Origin: Alcaligenaceae bacterium
Lineage (GTDB): Bacteria; Pseudomonadota; Gammaproteobacteria; Burkholderiales; Burkholderiaceae_B
DNA length: 40,305 nucleotides
Assembly (NCBI GenBank): GCA_012735395.1
Contig: JAAYHN010000039.1
Span: 1 to 40,305, forward strand
Reading direction: 5' to 3'
In this document: in pieces, positions 32,798 to 40,305 of the stretch
How the letters are laid out: every line of letters begins with the position of its first letter
Numbering within the stretch: the first letter of the stretch is position 1
The notes under the pieces: model-generated
What the model was told of the DNA's origin: nothing
The model's input: only the letters and a program-made list of their open reading frames with translations
Databases searched by the model: none
Translations under genes and position numbers: made by a program

Positions 32798-33187
32798 ATG
32801 ACAACGAAACAAATAATTCAAACAGACAAGGCCCCGGCAGCCATTGGCCCTTATTCCCAGGGTGTGATTGCACCTGTTGGCAGCACCGTTTATTTATCAG
32901 GCCAAATCGGGCTTGATCCATCAAATGGTGAACTGGTTTCAGAAAACTTTGAAGAACAGGTCAGGCAGGCTTTTGCCAATATGACGGCCATTATTCATGC
33001 TTCTGGCGGTTCATTGAACAGTATTGTCAAGTTAACGCTTTTTGTAACCGACATCGGCAATTTCGGCATTGTGAACTCTGTTATGTCAGAGCTTATTCCA
33101 CAGCCTTACCCGGCACGTTCTACCGTTGAAGTGAGCGCCTTACCCAAAGGGGCCCAATTTGAGGTTGAAGCCATTATTGTTATTTAA
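32798..33187 (+). CDS. ridA: RidA family enamine/imine deaminase
   Basis: Small trimeric cytosolic enzyme that hydrolyses reactive enamines and imines (for example 2-aminoacrylate from serine/threonine dehydratase), preventing damage to PLP enzymes. The 129-residue protein shows the family signature: APAAIGPYSQGVIA near the N-terminus, YLSGQIGLDP, and PYPARSTVEVSALPKGAQFEVEAI with the catalytic Arg. The start is ATG 32798, after GAGG at proper distance; the ORF-track start at 32765 adds eleven unconserved residues. recG begins 28 bases after the stop, so they are probably co-transcribed. Confidence 0.93.
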   Translation: MTTKQIIQTDKAPAAIGPYSQGVIAPVGSTVYLSGQIGLDPSNGELVSENFEEQVRQAFANMTAIIHASGGSLNSIVKLTLFVTDIGNFGIVNSVMSELIPQPYPARSTVEVSALPKGAQFEVEAIIVI

Positions 33188-33215
33188 ACGGTTCAGGTGG
33201 TAAATTAACAAGGCC

Positions 33216-35276
33216 GTGTCAAGCGTTACTTCACCAACAGCCAAGCCAGGATTAACCGAAAAAAAGCTTAAATCCCTTGGCCTGGAATATGATTTTGATT
33301 TTGTTCTTCATTTGCCATTGCGCTATGAAGACGAAACCGTTATACATAAAATCAGCCAGATTTATCCAGGAATGAGCGTTCAGCTGGAAGGGGTGGTAAC
33401 GCAGGTCAATGCCAGCCTCAAACCCCGAAAACAGTTAATTGCCACTTTCAAGGATGATACCGGGCAGGTTTCCCTGCGCTGGCTTCATTTTTACCCCAGT
33501 CAGCAAAAAATGCTTGAAAAGGGGGGCTTGATTCGAATCAGGGGTGAGGTCAGGGGCAGTTCTTTATGGGGGTTCGAGCTGATTCACCCCAAATTGAGCC
33601 GTGCCGGTGAAGCTTTGCCACAAACACTCACACCGGTTTATCCCACCACAGAAGGCCTTTCACAGCCCAGTATAAGGAAAGCGGTTACTGCGGCATTATC
33701 CCGGGTTCAGCTGGATGATTCTTTACCCGATGCTGTTTTGCAAAAATACAACTTGCCTGATTTTGCCCGCTCGGTTCAGGTTTTGCATAACCCACCGGTA
33801 GGCACTGATGCTTTTGAATTAACGCAAAAATCGCATCCGGCCTGGCTCAGGATCAAATTTGATGAGCTTTTGGCACAACAGTTGGCACTGGCAGCGGCAA
33901 GGGCGGCGAGGCAGGAAAAAAAAGCTTTTTCCATGAGCTTGCAACCTGGACAACTTGCCTTGGCCCTGTTAAAAAGCCTGCCATTTACGTTAACCGGGGC
34001 ACAAAAAAAAGTAATTGATGAAATCAATCATGACCTTGGACAGGCCTACCCCATGCATCGCCTGTTACAGGGTGATGTCGGGAGCGGAAAAACAATTGTG
34101 GCTGCCATGGCCGCTGCAACGGTTCTTGAAAATGGCTATCAGGTTGCTATTATGGCACCCACAGAAATTCTGGCCGAACAGCATTTCCTGAAAATGCGTC
34201 AATGGTTTGAGCCGCTAGGGGTGAAAGTCAGCTGGTTAAGCGGCAGCCTGACGGCAAAGCTTAAACAGGCCACGACAGATGAAATTGCAAATGGTGTGGC
34301 CCGGCTGGTGATTGGCACACAGGCCCTGATTCAGAAAAACATCGAATTTCATAAGCTTGGCCTGATGATTGTTGATGAACAACACCGCTTCGGGGTAGGG
34401 CAACGTTTAAGTTTAAGCCGCAAGGGAGAGCAGCTTCAGCAAAACCGGCACATGGTTCCGCACCAGCTGAACATGAGTGCAACCCCCATTCCCCGCTCTC
34501 TTGCAATGACTTTTCTGGCAGACCTTGAAGTCTCCGTTATTAATGAGCTTCCGCCTGGCCGGACCCCGGTCAAAACCAAGCTTTTTTCTGACAGTCGCAG
34601 AGATGAGCTTTTACAGCATGTACGTAAAGAAATACAAAACGGCAGGCAGGTTTACTGGGTATGTCCTTTGGTGGAAGAAAGCGAGGCCCTGCAATTACAA
34701 ACGGTGGTTGATACCCATGCCCGTTTGCAGGAAGAGCTAAACGATGTGCGTTGCAGCTTCTTGCATGGCCGAATGAATGCGCAGGAAAAAGCAGAGGTCA
34801 TGGCTGCTTTTGTTAAGCATGAGCTTGATCTCCTGGTTGCCACAACCGTTATTGAGGTTGGGGTGGATGTACCCAACGCTTCTTTAATGATTATTGAACA
34901 TGCCGAGCGTTTTGGGCTGGCACAGCTACACCAGTTACGCGGCAGGGTGGGCAGGGGGCAGGCCGCTTCATTATGTGTGCTGCTTTACCAGAAACCACTG
35001 TCGCAGCTTGCCTCCCAACGTCTGAAGGCTATGTACGAAACCAATGACGGTTTTGAAATTTCCCGTCGTGATCTTGAGCAAAGGGGGCCTGGCGAATTTT
35101 TGGGGGTGCGCCAGTCAGGGCTGGCCATGCTTCGTTTCGCCGATATAGAAAAAGATGTGCAGATTGTTGATCAGGCCAGGGCGGTTGCCCAGGAATTACG
35201 CATTCATTACCCGGACTCTGTTGCAAAACATTTACATCGCTGGATGAGAGGAAAAGAAGATTACATTCGTACCTGA
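33216..35276 (+). CDS. recG: ATP-dependent DNA helicase RecG
   Basis: Double-strand translocase that reverses stalled forks and processes branched DNA. The 686-residue protein begins at GTG 33216. It has the N-terminal wedge/OB domain (VLHLPLRYEDET, GVVTQVNASLKPRKQLIATFKDDTGQVSLRW), Walker A GDVGSGKT near 288, the DEQH box (IVDEQHRFGVGQR), TATPIPRS, and the second lobe with ATTVIEVGVDVPNASLMIIEHAERFGLAQLHQLRGRVGRG. The C-terminus ISRRDLEQRGPGEFLGVRQSG is the conserved TRG-type motif. Everything is intact. It follows ridA and precedes oxyR; the recG-oxyR order is familiar in Burkholderiales. Confidence 0.96.
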   Translation: MSSVTSPTAKPGLTEKKLKSLGLEYDFDFVLHLPLRYEDETVIHKISQIYPGMSVQLEGVVTQVNASLKPRKQLIATFKDDTGQVSLRWLHFYPSQQKMLEKGGLIRIRGEVRGSSLWGFELIHPKLSRAGEALPQTLTPVYPTTEGLSQPSIRKAVTAALSRVQLDDSLPDAVLQKYNLPDFARSVQVLHNPPVGTDAFELTQKSHPAWLRIKFDELLAQQLALAAARAARQEKKAFSMSLQPGQLALALLKSLPFTLTGAQKKVIDEINHDLGQAYPMHRLLQGDVGSGKTIVAAMAAATVLENGYQVAIMAPTEILAEQHFLKMRQWFEPLGVKVSWLSGSLTAKLKQATTDEIANGVARLVIGTQALIQKNIEFHKLGLMIVDEQHRFGVGQRLSLSRKGEQLQQNRHMVPHQLNMSATPIPRSLAMTFLADLEVSVINELPPGRTPVKTKLFSDSRRDELLQHVRKEIQNGRQVYWVCPLVEESEALQLQTVVDTHARLQEELNDVRCSFLHGRMNAQEKAEVMAAFVKHELDLLVATTVIEVGVDVPNASLMIIEHAERFGLAQLHQLRGRVGRGQAASLCVLLYQKPLSQLASQRLKAMYETNDGFEISRRDLEQRGPGEFLGVRQSGLAMLRFADIEKDVQIVDQARAVAQELRIHYPDSVAKHLHRWMRGKEDYIRT

Positions 35277-35353
35277 ACATGAGCTCATGATCTTGTTGAT
35301 TTAACGAAATTTAATGTTGATATTCAGTAAATTACAGTTTTATGTAGATGTTG

Positions 35354-35390
35354 ATAGCTTTTTTTAGTTACAATGATAGAGAAAATCTAT
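35354..35390 (+). promoter_or_regulatory. OxyR binding site upstream of oxyR
   Basis: The OxyR consensus is four half-elements, ATAG-N7-CTAT-N7-ATAG-N7-CTAT. Here ATAG is at 35354-35357, ATAG again exactly 22 bp on at 35376-35379, and CTAT at 35387-35390 after seven bases (ATAGAGAAAATCTAT). Only the second element (TAGT at 35365) is poor. The site ends 22 bases before the oxyR start, fitting autoregulation. Confidence 0.75.
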
Positions 35391-35412
35391 TATTCAAGAA
35401 CTGGAAACGATA

Positions 35413-36378
35413 GTGACATTAACTGAATTGAAATATATTATTGCTGTTGCCCGCGAACGGCATTTTGGTCGTGCGGCCGAGGCATGTTTTGTAAGCCAGC
35501 CAACGCTTTCCGTTGCAATCAAGAAACTGGAAGAAGAATTGGGCGTCTCCATATTTGAACGGGGCGGCAGTGAGGTTGGTGTTACGCCTATTGGCATGAG
35601 AATCATTTCCCAGGCACAGAAAGTACTTGAAGAAAGTGCAAACCTGAAAGAAATTGCCCGCCAGGGGCATGACCCGCTTGCCGGTGCTTTAAAAGTGGGC
35701 ATTATTCACACCATTGGCCCCTATCTTTTACCCAAGCTTATTCCTGTCCAGCTTCAGTTAACGCCTCACATGCCGCTCATTCTGCAAGAAAATTTTACGG
35801 TGCGTTTACTTGAATTACTGCGTCAGGGCGAGCTTGATTGCGCTATTATGGCATTGCCTTTACCCGATGCCGGGCTTGAAATGCGACCCCTGTACGATGA
35901 AGATTTTGTTGTTGCGGTTCCTGCCAAACATGAATGGAGCAACGAAAAATCCATCAGCACCGATCAGCTTAAACAGGAAACCATGCTTTTATTGGGTTCA
36001 GGTCACTGTTTCCGTGATCAGGTGCTTGAAGTATGTCCGGAAATGTCACGTTTCTCAGCGGCCGATGACGGTATCCAGCGTTCATTTGAAGGGTCTTCGC
36101 TGGAAACCATAAGGCATATGGTTGCTGCGGGTTTAGGGGTCACCTTATTGCCAGTCAGTGCGGTATTGGATAAAAAAGTATCCAACCAGGATCTGGTTAA
36201 ATATATTCCCATTAAAAAACCGGTTCCCAACCGGCGTGTCGTCTTGGCATGGCGCCGCAGCTTTACCCGAACCGCTGCGATTGAAGCGCTGGCTGAGGCG
36301 GTTTTCAAGTGTGGCCTTGAAAGTGTCAATATGCTGCCTAATGAAAAACTGCATTCCGTTTCAACATTCCTGAATTGA
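35413..36378 (+). CDS. oxyR: Hydrogen peroxide-responsive LysR-type regulator OxyR
   Basis: Senses H2O2 through a disulfide and activates peroxide-defence genes. The 321-residue protein has an N-terminal winged helix-turn-helix (MTLTELKYIIAVARERHFGRAAEACFVSQPTLSVAIKKLEEELG) and a LysR substrate-binding domain. The redox pair is exactly in place: GHCFRDQVLEVC with Cys199 and Cys208, the same numbers as in E. coli OxyR. The start is GTG 35413. An OxyR box immediately upstream suggests it controls its own expression. About 115 bases separate it from phoX. Confidence 0.95.
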   Translation: MTLTELKYIIAVARERHFGRAAEACFVSQPTLSVAIKKLEEELGVSIFERGGSEVGVTPIGMRIISQAQKVLEESANLKEIARQGHDPLAGALKVGIIHTIGPYLLPKLIPVQLQLTPHMPLILQENFTVRLLELLRQGELDCAIMALPLPDAGLEMRPLYDEDFVVAVPAKHEWSNEKSISTDQLKQETMLLLGSGHCFRDQVLEVCPEMSRFSAADDGIQRSFEGSSLETIRHMVAAGLGVTLLPVSAVLDKKVSNQDLVKYIPIKKPVPNRRVVLAWRRSFTRTAAIEALAEAVFKCGLESVNMLPNEKLHSVSTFLN

Positions 36379-36419
36379 GTTTTTACCGGTTTTTTCCTGG
36401 CCTGTTTGCTTTTATGTGT

Positions 36420-36437
36420 CTGTCAAATGCCTGACAC
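36420..36437 (+). promoter_or_regulatory. Pho box (PhoB site) upstream of phoX
   Basis: CTGTCAA-ATGC-CTGACAC is two seven-base direct repeats separated by four bases, the layout of the PhoB box (CTGTCAT-N4-CTGTCAT type), with one or two mismatches per repeat. It lies 57 bases upstream of the phoX start, consistent with induction under phosphate starvation. Confidence 0.75.
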
Positions 36438-36453
36438 AGTCCTTTATTATCAT

Positions 36454-36477
36454 ATTGGTTATCGCTATGTAACCAAT
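36454..36477. repeat. Inverted repeat between the Pho box and phoX start
   Basis: ATTGGTTA (36454-36461) and TAACCAAT (36470-36477) form a perfect eight-base inverted repeat with an eight-base spacer, ending just before the Shine-Dalgarno AAGGA. It could be an operator or a leader hairpin affecting phoX translation; the role is unknown. Confidence 0.55.
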
Positions 36478-36493
36478 TTATGAAGGACTTTCC

Positions 36494-38572
36494 ATGAGCA
36501 ATCTGGACCGGGATGATATTCCAAGCAACAACAGCAATAACGAATCTTTTGATGCATTACTTGGCAAACAGCAGGCACGTCGTGGTTTTTTAAAAGCCAG
36601 TGCCGGTGTCAGTACCATGGCATTTTTTGGCGCTTCGTTAAGCACCAAGGCCGCAACGGCACAAACAACCACAAGCAAAGCGGCACCCGCCTTGCCAAGT
36701 ATGGGTTTCAAGGCTGTCGAAGCCAGCCTTGGCGATAAAATTGTTGTTCCCGAAGGGTACCGTTATGCGGTGATCAACCGTTGGGGAGATCCTTTATTTA
36801 CAGACTCACCCAAATGGAAAGGTGACGCCAGCGATGATGCTGCCGCACAGGCCAAACAAATTGGTGACAACCACGATGGTATGCACTATTTCCCCATTAA
36901 TGGCAGCAGCACCGAAGGTGTGATTGCCCGTAACCAGGAATATATCAATCCCGATTTCTTTTTTCCGGCCAACGTTCGTGTAGCGGGCGATAACTGGAAT
37001 GGAGACTGGGTAAAGAAATCCCAGCGCGCGCAAGGTGTCAGCGTTGTGCATATCCGTTACGACGGCCAGAACTGGAAAACCGTGCTGGATTCAAAATACA
37101 ACCGCAGTATTAACGCACATGATACCGAAATGGTTGTGGTTGGCCCGGCAGCCGGCCATGAACTCATGAAAACCAATGCCGATCCAAGTGGCACCAAGGT
37201 TTTTGGTACTTTCGGCAACTGTGGTAACGGTTATACCTTATGGGATACTTATTTAACCTGTGAGGAAAACGTAACCGATTACTTTGGCAGCCTGCAAGAG
37301 GGTGTTGAAAGCAATACACTCATGGCGCGTTACGGTGTAACCACAAAAGAATCAGATGAAAGCTATCGCTGGGAAACACATGACAAACGCTTTGATGTGG
37401 CCAATGAGCCCAATGAATGGCACCGTCATGGCTGGATCGTCGAAATTGATCCATTTGACCCGGAATCAAAACCACGCAAATTAACGGCATTAGGTCACTT
37501 TAAACATGAAAATGCCGCAATGACACTGGCTGCCGACAAGCGTGTTGTGGTTTATATGGGTGATGACCAGCGTAGTGAATACATTTATAAATTTGTATCT
37601 GATGGCAAGTTTGATGCTTCCAATAAAGAGGCAAACCGCAAGTTGCTGGAAAATGGTACTTTGTATGTAGCCCAATTTCTTGACGGCAGTCAGCAAGGTG
37701 ACCTGCAAGGCAAAGGGAAATGGATTGCACTTACCCTGGATACTGTTGGTAAAAATGGTAAAAAATTGGGCGAACTGTTTAAAGACCAGGGCGAACTGCT
37801 GGTTAAAACCCGTCTTGCCGCCGATGCCGTGGGTGCCACACCTATGGACCGCCCCGAGTGGATCACTGTTCACCCCCAAACCGGTGAAGTTTATGTCACA
37901 TTAACAAACAACTCTGACCGTGGTACAGATAAAGAGCGTAAAGGTACTGGTGGTGTCAAGCATCCCGGCATTGATGACGCCAACCCACGTGCCAAAAACC
38001 CGTATGGCCAGATTGTTCGCTGGAATGAAAACAGCGCTGATGCAGCTGCCCCAGAGTTTGAATGGAACGTTTTTGTGCTGGCTGGCAACCCTGAGGTTCA
38101 TAAAGAGCCGGGTAACTTAATGGCGGGTACGTCAAACGTTAACGCCAACAACCTGTTCAATAGCCCGGATGGCCTGGCCTATGACAAGGATGGGCGTTTA
38201 TGGATCCAGACCGATGGCAACTATTCTGATGCAGGCAATTTTGCGGGTAATGGCAATAACCAGATGCTGGTGGCCATACCTGAGACCGGTGCCGGCAAAG
38301 GGGAAATCCGTCGTTTCCTGGTAGGTCCTTCAGGCTGTGAAATTACAGGTATTACCTGGACACCGGATTACAAAAACGTTTTTGTAAACGTACAGCACCC
38401 GGGTGAATACGGCAAACATCCCAATGCACCTAAAGTGACTCCCCAGGAAGACGCGCTGGCCTTTTCAAAATGGCCTATGGGTGATAACGAAGACAAGGAA
38501 GGCAGCGGTGGCCGTCCACGTGCGGCAACTGTTGTTATCTGGCGTGAAGACGGTGGCATAGTCGGCGCATAA
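36494..38572 (+). CDS. phoX: PhoX-family alkaline phosphatase, Tat-exported
   Basis: Releases phosphate from organic phosphomonoesters outside the cytosol; PhoX enzymes use calcium and iron. The 692-residue protein begins with a twin-arginine signal, ARRGFLKASAGVSTMAFFGAS (RR at 29-30), and the rest is the DUF839/PhoX beta-propeller: GDNHDGMHYFPINGS, GTFGNCGNGYTLWDTYLTCEEN, NEWHRHGWIVEIDPFDP, RPEWITVHPQTGEVYVTLTNNS, SPDGLAYDKDGRLWIQTDGN and GCEITGITWTPD. All are typical conserved segments. ATG 36494 follows AAGGA. The Pho box upstream and the UgpC-like ATPase downstream point to phosphate-starvation control. Confidence 0.93.
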   Translation: MSNLDRDDIPSNNSNNESFDALLGKQQARRGFLKASAGVSTMAFFGASLSTKAATAQTTTSKAAPALPSMGFKAVEASLGDKIVVPEGYRYAVINRWGDPLFTDSPKWKGDASDDAAAQAKQIGDNHDGMHYFPINGSSTEGVIARNQEYINPDFFFPANVRVAGDNWNGDWVKKSQRAQGVSVVHIRYDGQNWKTVLDSKYNRSINAHDTEMVVVGPAAGHELMKTNADPSGTKVFGTFGNCGNGYTLWDTYLTCEENVTDYFGSLQEGVESNTLMARYGVTTKESDESYRWETHDKRFDVANEPNEWHRHGWIVEIDPFDPESKPRKLTALGHFKHENAAMTLAADKRVVVYMGDDQRSEYIYKFVSDGKFDASNKEANRKLLENGTLYVAQFLDGSQQGDLQGKGKWIALTLDTVGKNGKKLGELFKDQGELLVKTRLAADAVGATPMDRPEWITVHPQTGEVYVTLTNNSDRGTDKERKGTGGVKHPGIDDANPRAKNPYGQIVRWNENSADAAAPEFEWNVFVLAGNPEVHKEPGNLMAGTSNVNANNLFNSPDGLAYDKDGRLWIQTDGNYSDAGNFAGNGNNQMLVAIPETGAGKGEIRRFLVGPSGCEITGITWTPDYKNVFVNVQHPGEYGKHPNAPKVTPQEDALAFSKWPMGDNEDKEGSGGRPRAATVVIWREDGGIVGA

Positions 38573-38596
38573 TCTTTTTGCAAGTGCTTTAAAGCT

Positions 38597-38637
38597 AAAG
38601 CTCATCTCCTGATTAAAATCAGGGATGGGCTTTTTTG
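38597..38637 (+). terminator. Terminator after phoX
   Basis: AAAGCTCATCTCCTGATT pairs with AATCAGGGATGGGCTTTT with one bulge and a short A-rich loop, followed by a run of T. It begins about 25 bases after the phoX stop. Confidence 0.8.
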
Positions 38638-38729
38638 CTGCGCCCTTGAGGGTAAATGCCATATACAAAACAGGCTGGTTCAGTGTATCCTTAGCAAGTG
38701 ATTATTCTACTAATTGGAGATTGAAGAAA

Positions 38730-39848
38730 ATGAATAAATCATTCAGTTTGTCCATGCTTGCCGCAGCATTGGGAATGTCAATGAGCATCGGGATGGCTCA
38801 GGCAGAAACAATTAAAATTGCCGTTGTCGGCCCGTTAACCGGGCCCGTGACCCAGTATGGCGATATGGTGCGTGATGGCGTTAAAACAGCGGTTGAAGTA
38901 GCCAATGCGGCTGGTGGGGTCAATGGCAAACAGCTGGAACTGGTTGAGGTTGACGACGCATGTGAGCCTAAACAAGGCCCAATCGCGGCCAACAGCGTGG
39001 TTAACCAGAAAATCGGTTTTGTGGTTGGCCCGGTTTGCTCTGGCGCAACCGTTGGTGGTGCGGCGGTATACGATGAACAGGGTGTGGTAATGGTTACCCC
39101 GTCAGCCACGGCACCCAACGTAACCGATGGCAAAAATTTCCATTTCATTTTCCGTACAATCGGGCGTGACGACCAACAAGGCCCGGCTGCGGCCAAATAT
39201 ATCATTGATTCTGTCAAACCTGAAAAAGTGGCCATTTTGCATGACAAGCAATCGTATGGCCAGGGTATTGCCAGTTCGGTCCAGGATAACCTGAAAGCAG
39301 CCAATGTCAATGTGACCCTGTTTGAAGGCATTAATGCGGGCGAATCCGATTACTCTTCCGTGATTACCAAAATGAAATCACAGGGCGTTGATTTTGTTTA
39401 TTATGGCGGTTACCACCCCGAAATGGGGCTATTAATGCGTCAGGCGGCCGAGCAAGGCCTGAAAGTCAAATTCATGGGGCCTGAAGGGGCCGGTAACCCG
39501 GAAATCAATGCGATTGCCGGTGATGCCGTAGAAGGCATGTTGTTAACATTGCCTGCCGATTACTCCAGCCTGCCCGAAAACCAGGAAATTGTTAAGGTTT
39601 TCAAGGAAAAGAACCGTGATGCATCCGGTGCATTCCAGCTCACTTCCTATGCCGCAACCCAGGTCATTATCAAGGGCATGACTGAAACAAAAAGCACCGA
39701 CCCTGAAAAAGTGGCCGATTACCTACACGCCAATACTGTTCCAACCGTTATTGGCGACCTGGGCTGGAATGAGCAGGGTGACTTAAAAGATTTCAAATTT
39801 GATATTTATACCTGGCATAAAGATGGCAGTAAAACTGCGGTTAAATAA
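38730..39848 (+). CDS. livK: Branched-chain amino acid-type ABC transporter substrate-binding protein
   Basis: Periplasmic binding protein of the LivJ/LivK/BraC family (type I fold). I start at ATG 38730, after GGAG and AAGAA, giving the signal peptide MNKSFSLSMLAAALGMSMSIGMAQA; the ORF-track start 35 codons earlier runs through the phoX terminator. The mature part begins ETIKIAVVGPLTGPVTQYGDMVRDGVKTAVE, followed by VNGKQLELVEVDDACEPKQ, VVGPVCSGATVGGAAVYDEQGVVMVTPSATAP and the late YAATQVIIKGM segment. The Cys pair (DDACEPK / GPVCSG) is typical of Leu/Ile/Val-binding proteins. No permease or ATPase genes follow, so partners must be elsewhere. Ligand specificity cannot be fixed from sequence. 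Confidence 0.9.
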   Translation: MNKSFSLSMLAAALGMSMSIGMAQAETIKIAVVGPLTGPVTQYGDMVRDGVKTAVEVANAAGGVNGKQLELVEVDDACEPKQGPIAANSVVNQKIGFVVGPVCSGATVGGAAVYDEQGVVMVTPSATAPNVTDGKNFHFIFRTIGRDDQQGPAAAKYIIDSVKPEKVAILHDKQSYGQGIASSVQDNLKAANVNVTLFEGINAGESDYSSVITKMKSQGVDFVYYGGYHPEMGLLMRQAAEQGLKVKFMGPEGAGNPEINAIAGDAVEGMLLTLPADYSSLPENQEIVKVFKEKNRDASGAFQLTSYAATQVIIKGMTETKSTDPEKVADYLHANTVPTVIGDLGWNEQGDLKDFKFDIYTWHKDGSKTAVK

Positions 39849-39905
39849 TTTATTATTAAACCAGGCTGGGTTTTTAAGTTAAAAAACAGCTGGCTAATTG
39901 CCAAA

Positions 39906-39946
39906 TAAAGACTGAATCCGGTATTGCACCGGATTCAATCTTTTTG
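39906..39946. terminator. Bidirectional terminator between livK and the ugpC-like gene
   Basis: GAATCCGGT (39914-39922) and ACCGGATTC (39928-39936) form a nine-base perfect stem with a five-base loop, flanked by an A-rich stretch on the left and five T on the right. It can terminate livK transcripts and the converging minus-strand gene that stops at 39955. Confidence 0.85.
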
Positions 39947-39954
39947 TTTGAGAT

Positions 39955-40305
39955 TTAATTGATTCGACGGCCTGTTTTGGCATCAAACCAATGTAATGAA
40001 TGATGTTCTTCGGGAATAATATGTATTGTAGTGCCAGCCTGAAGCAATGCCGGGTCGCAGGCATAAATATTTTGCCGAATGATAATGGCGGTGCTGTCTA
40101 TCAGGCCATGAATCAGCCGTTCTGACCCCAGAATTTCAACCATTTCTATTTTTACCGGGATACCGTTTTCATCCAGTCGGGCGTGTTCCGGCCTGAACCC
40201 CAGAACCACCTGGTTTTTTCCTTTTGCCACCTCAGGAATTTGTGTCGTATTTATTGCGAGTGGGGTGCCGATCAGGGTTGTAATCTGGCCCAATTCATTA
40301 ACTTG
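39955..40305 (-). CDS. ugpC: C-terminal part of an ABC transporter ATPase, UgpC/MalK-type (runs off the window)
   Basis: Only the C-terminal ~116 codons are visible and the frame is open to the right edge, so the gene is partial, not broken. It reads LGQITTLIGTPLAI, VVLGFRPEHARLDENG, VEMVEILGSERLIHG and the final HSLHWFDAKTGRRIN, the TOBE/MalK-like regulatory domain of the UgpC/MalK/MsmX group. UgpC powers sn-glycerol-3-phosphate uptake and is a Pho-regulon member in many Proteobacteria, which fits phoX nearby. Other sugar-type ATPases share this tail, so the symbol is tentative. The Walker motifs lie beyond the window. Confidence 0.75.
   Translation of the reverse strand, partial: QVNELGQITTLIGTPLAINTTQIPEVAKGKNQVVLGFRPEHARLDENGIPVKIEMVEILGSERLIHGLIDSTAIIIRQNIYACDPALLQAGTTIHIIPEEHHSLHWFDAKTGRRIN

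Overview
The flanks of this window look like the chromosome of a moderately low-GC betaproteobacterium, probably Burkholderiales and Alcaligenaceae-like. The evidence is a TctC/Bug solute-binding protein remnant, recG followed by oxyR, glnA-ntrB-ntrC, and rph-rdgB-hemW next to yicC. The genus is not determinable from the sequence alone. Sampled rows of the flanks run near 45% GC, while sampled rows of the block at about 1.3-19.3 kb run 60-70%, so that block is almost certainly horizontally acquired.

Layout. 1-1.6 kb is a graveyard: a truncated Bug gene, the tail of a cytochrome c fused to an IS701-family transposase remnant, and an internally deleted RecQ-type helicase fragment. 1.6-19.3 kb is one tightly overlapping five-gene operon on the + strand: SNF2-type helicase (DrmD-like), large N6-adenine methyltransferase (DrmMI-like), a 1984-residue YprA/DUF1998-type helicase, a McrB-like GTPase and a McrC-like nuclease. 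It resembles class 1 DISARM, but drmA/drmB/drmC are replaced by one giant protein plus an McrBC pair. The giant protein ends in a Vsr/DUF559-like nuclease segment and a LexA/UmuD-like S24 autoprotease segment with an Ala-Gly pair, Ser and Lys at appropriate spacing. This is the most interesting object in the window. 19.3-21.1 kb holds a decayed integrase tail, an intact P4-type tyrosine integrase, and a cluster of short repeats that look like integrase-binding/attachment sequence.

From 21.1 kb the core chromosome resumes: yicC divergent from rph-rdgB-hemW (hemW has a one-base frameshift); glnA-glnL-glnG behind a sigma-54 promoter with two NtrC boxes 33 bp apart; a ferric-iron ABC operon fbpA-fbpB-fbpC on the minus strand with an intercistronic hairpin; ridA-recG; oxyR with a recognisable OxyR box; phoX behind a Pho box; a Leu/Ile/Val-type binding protein; and the 3' part of a UgpC-like ATPase leaving the window.

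Working together, the defence operon is predicted to mark self DNA by adenine methylation, process invading DNA with two helicases, and add an McrBC-type GTP-dependent restriction module. The LexA-like segment suggests that the central helicase/nuclease may be switched by autocleavage. The core genes cover nitrogen, iron, phosphate and peroxide responses, and several have their operator sequences visible in the window.
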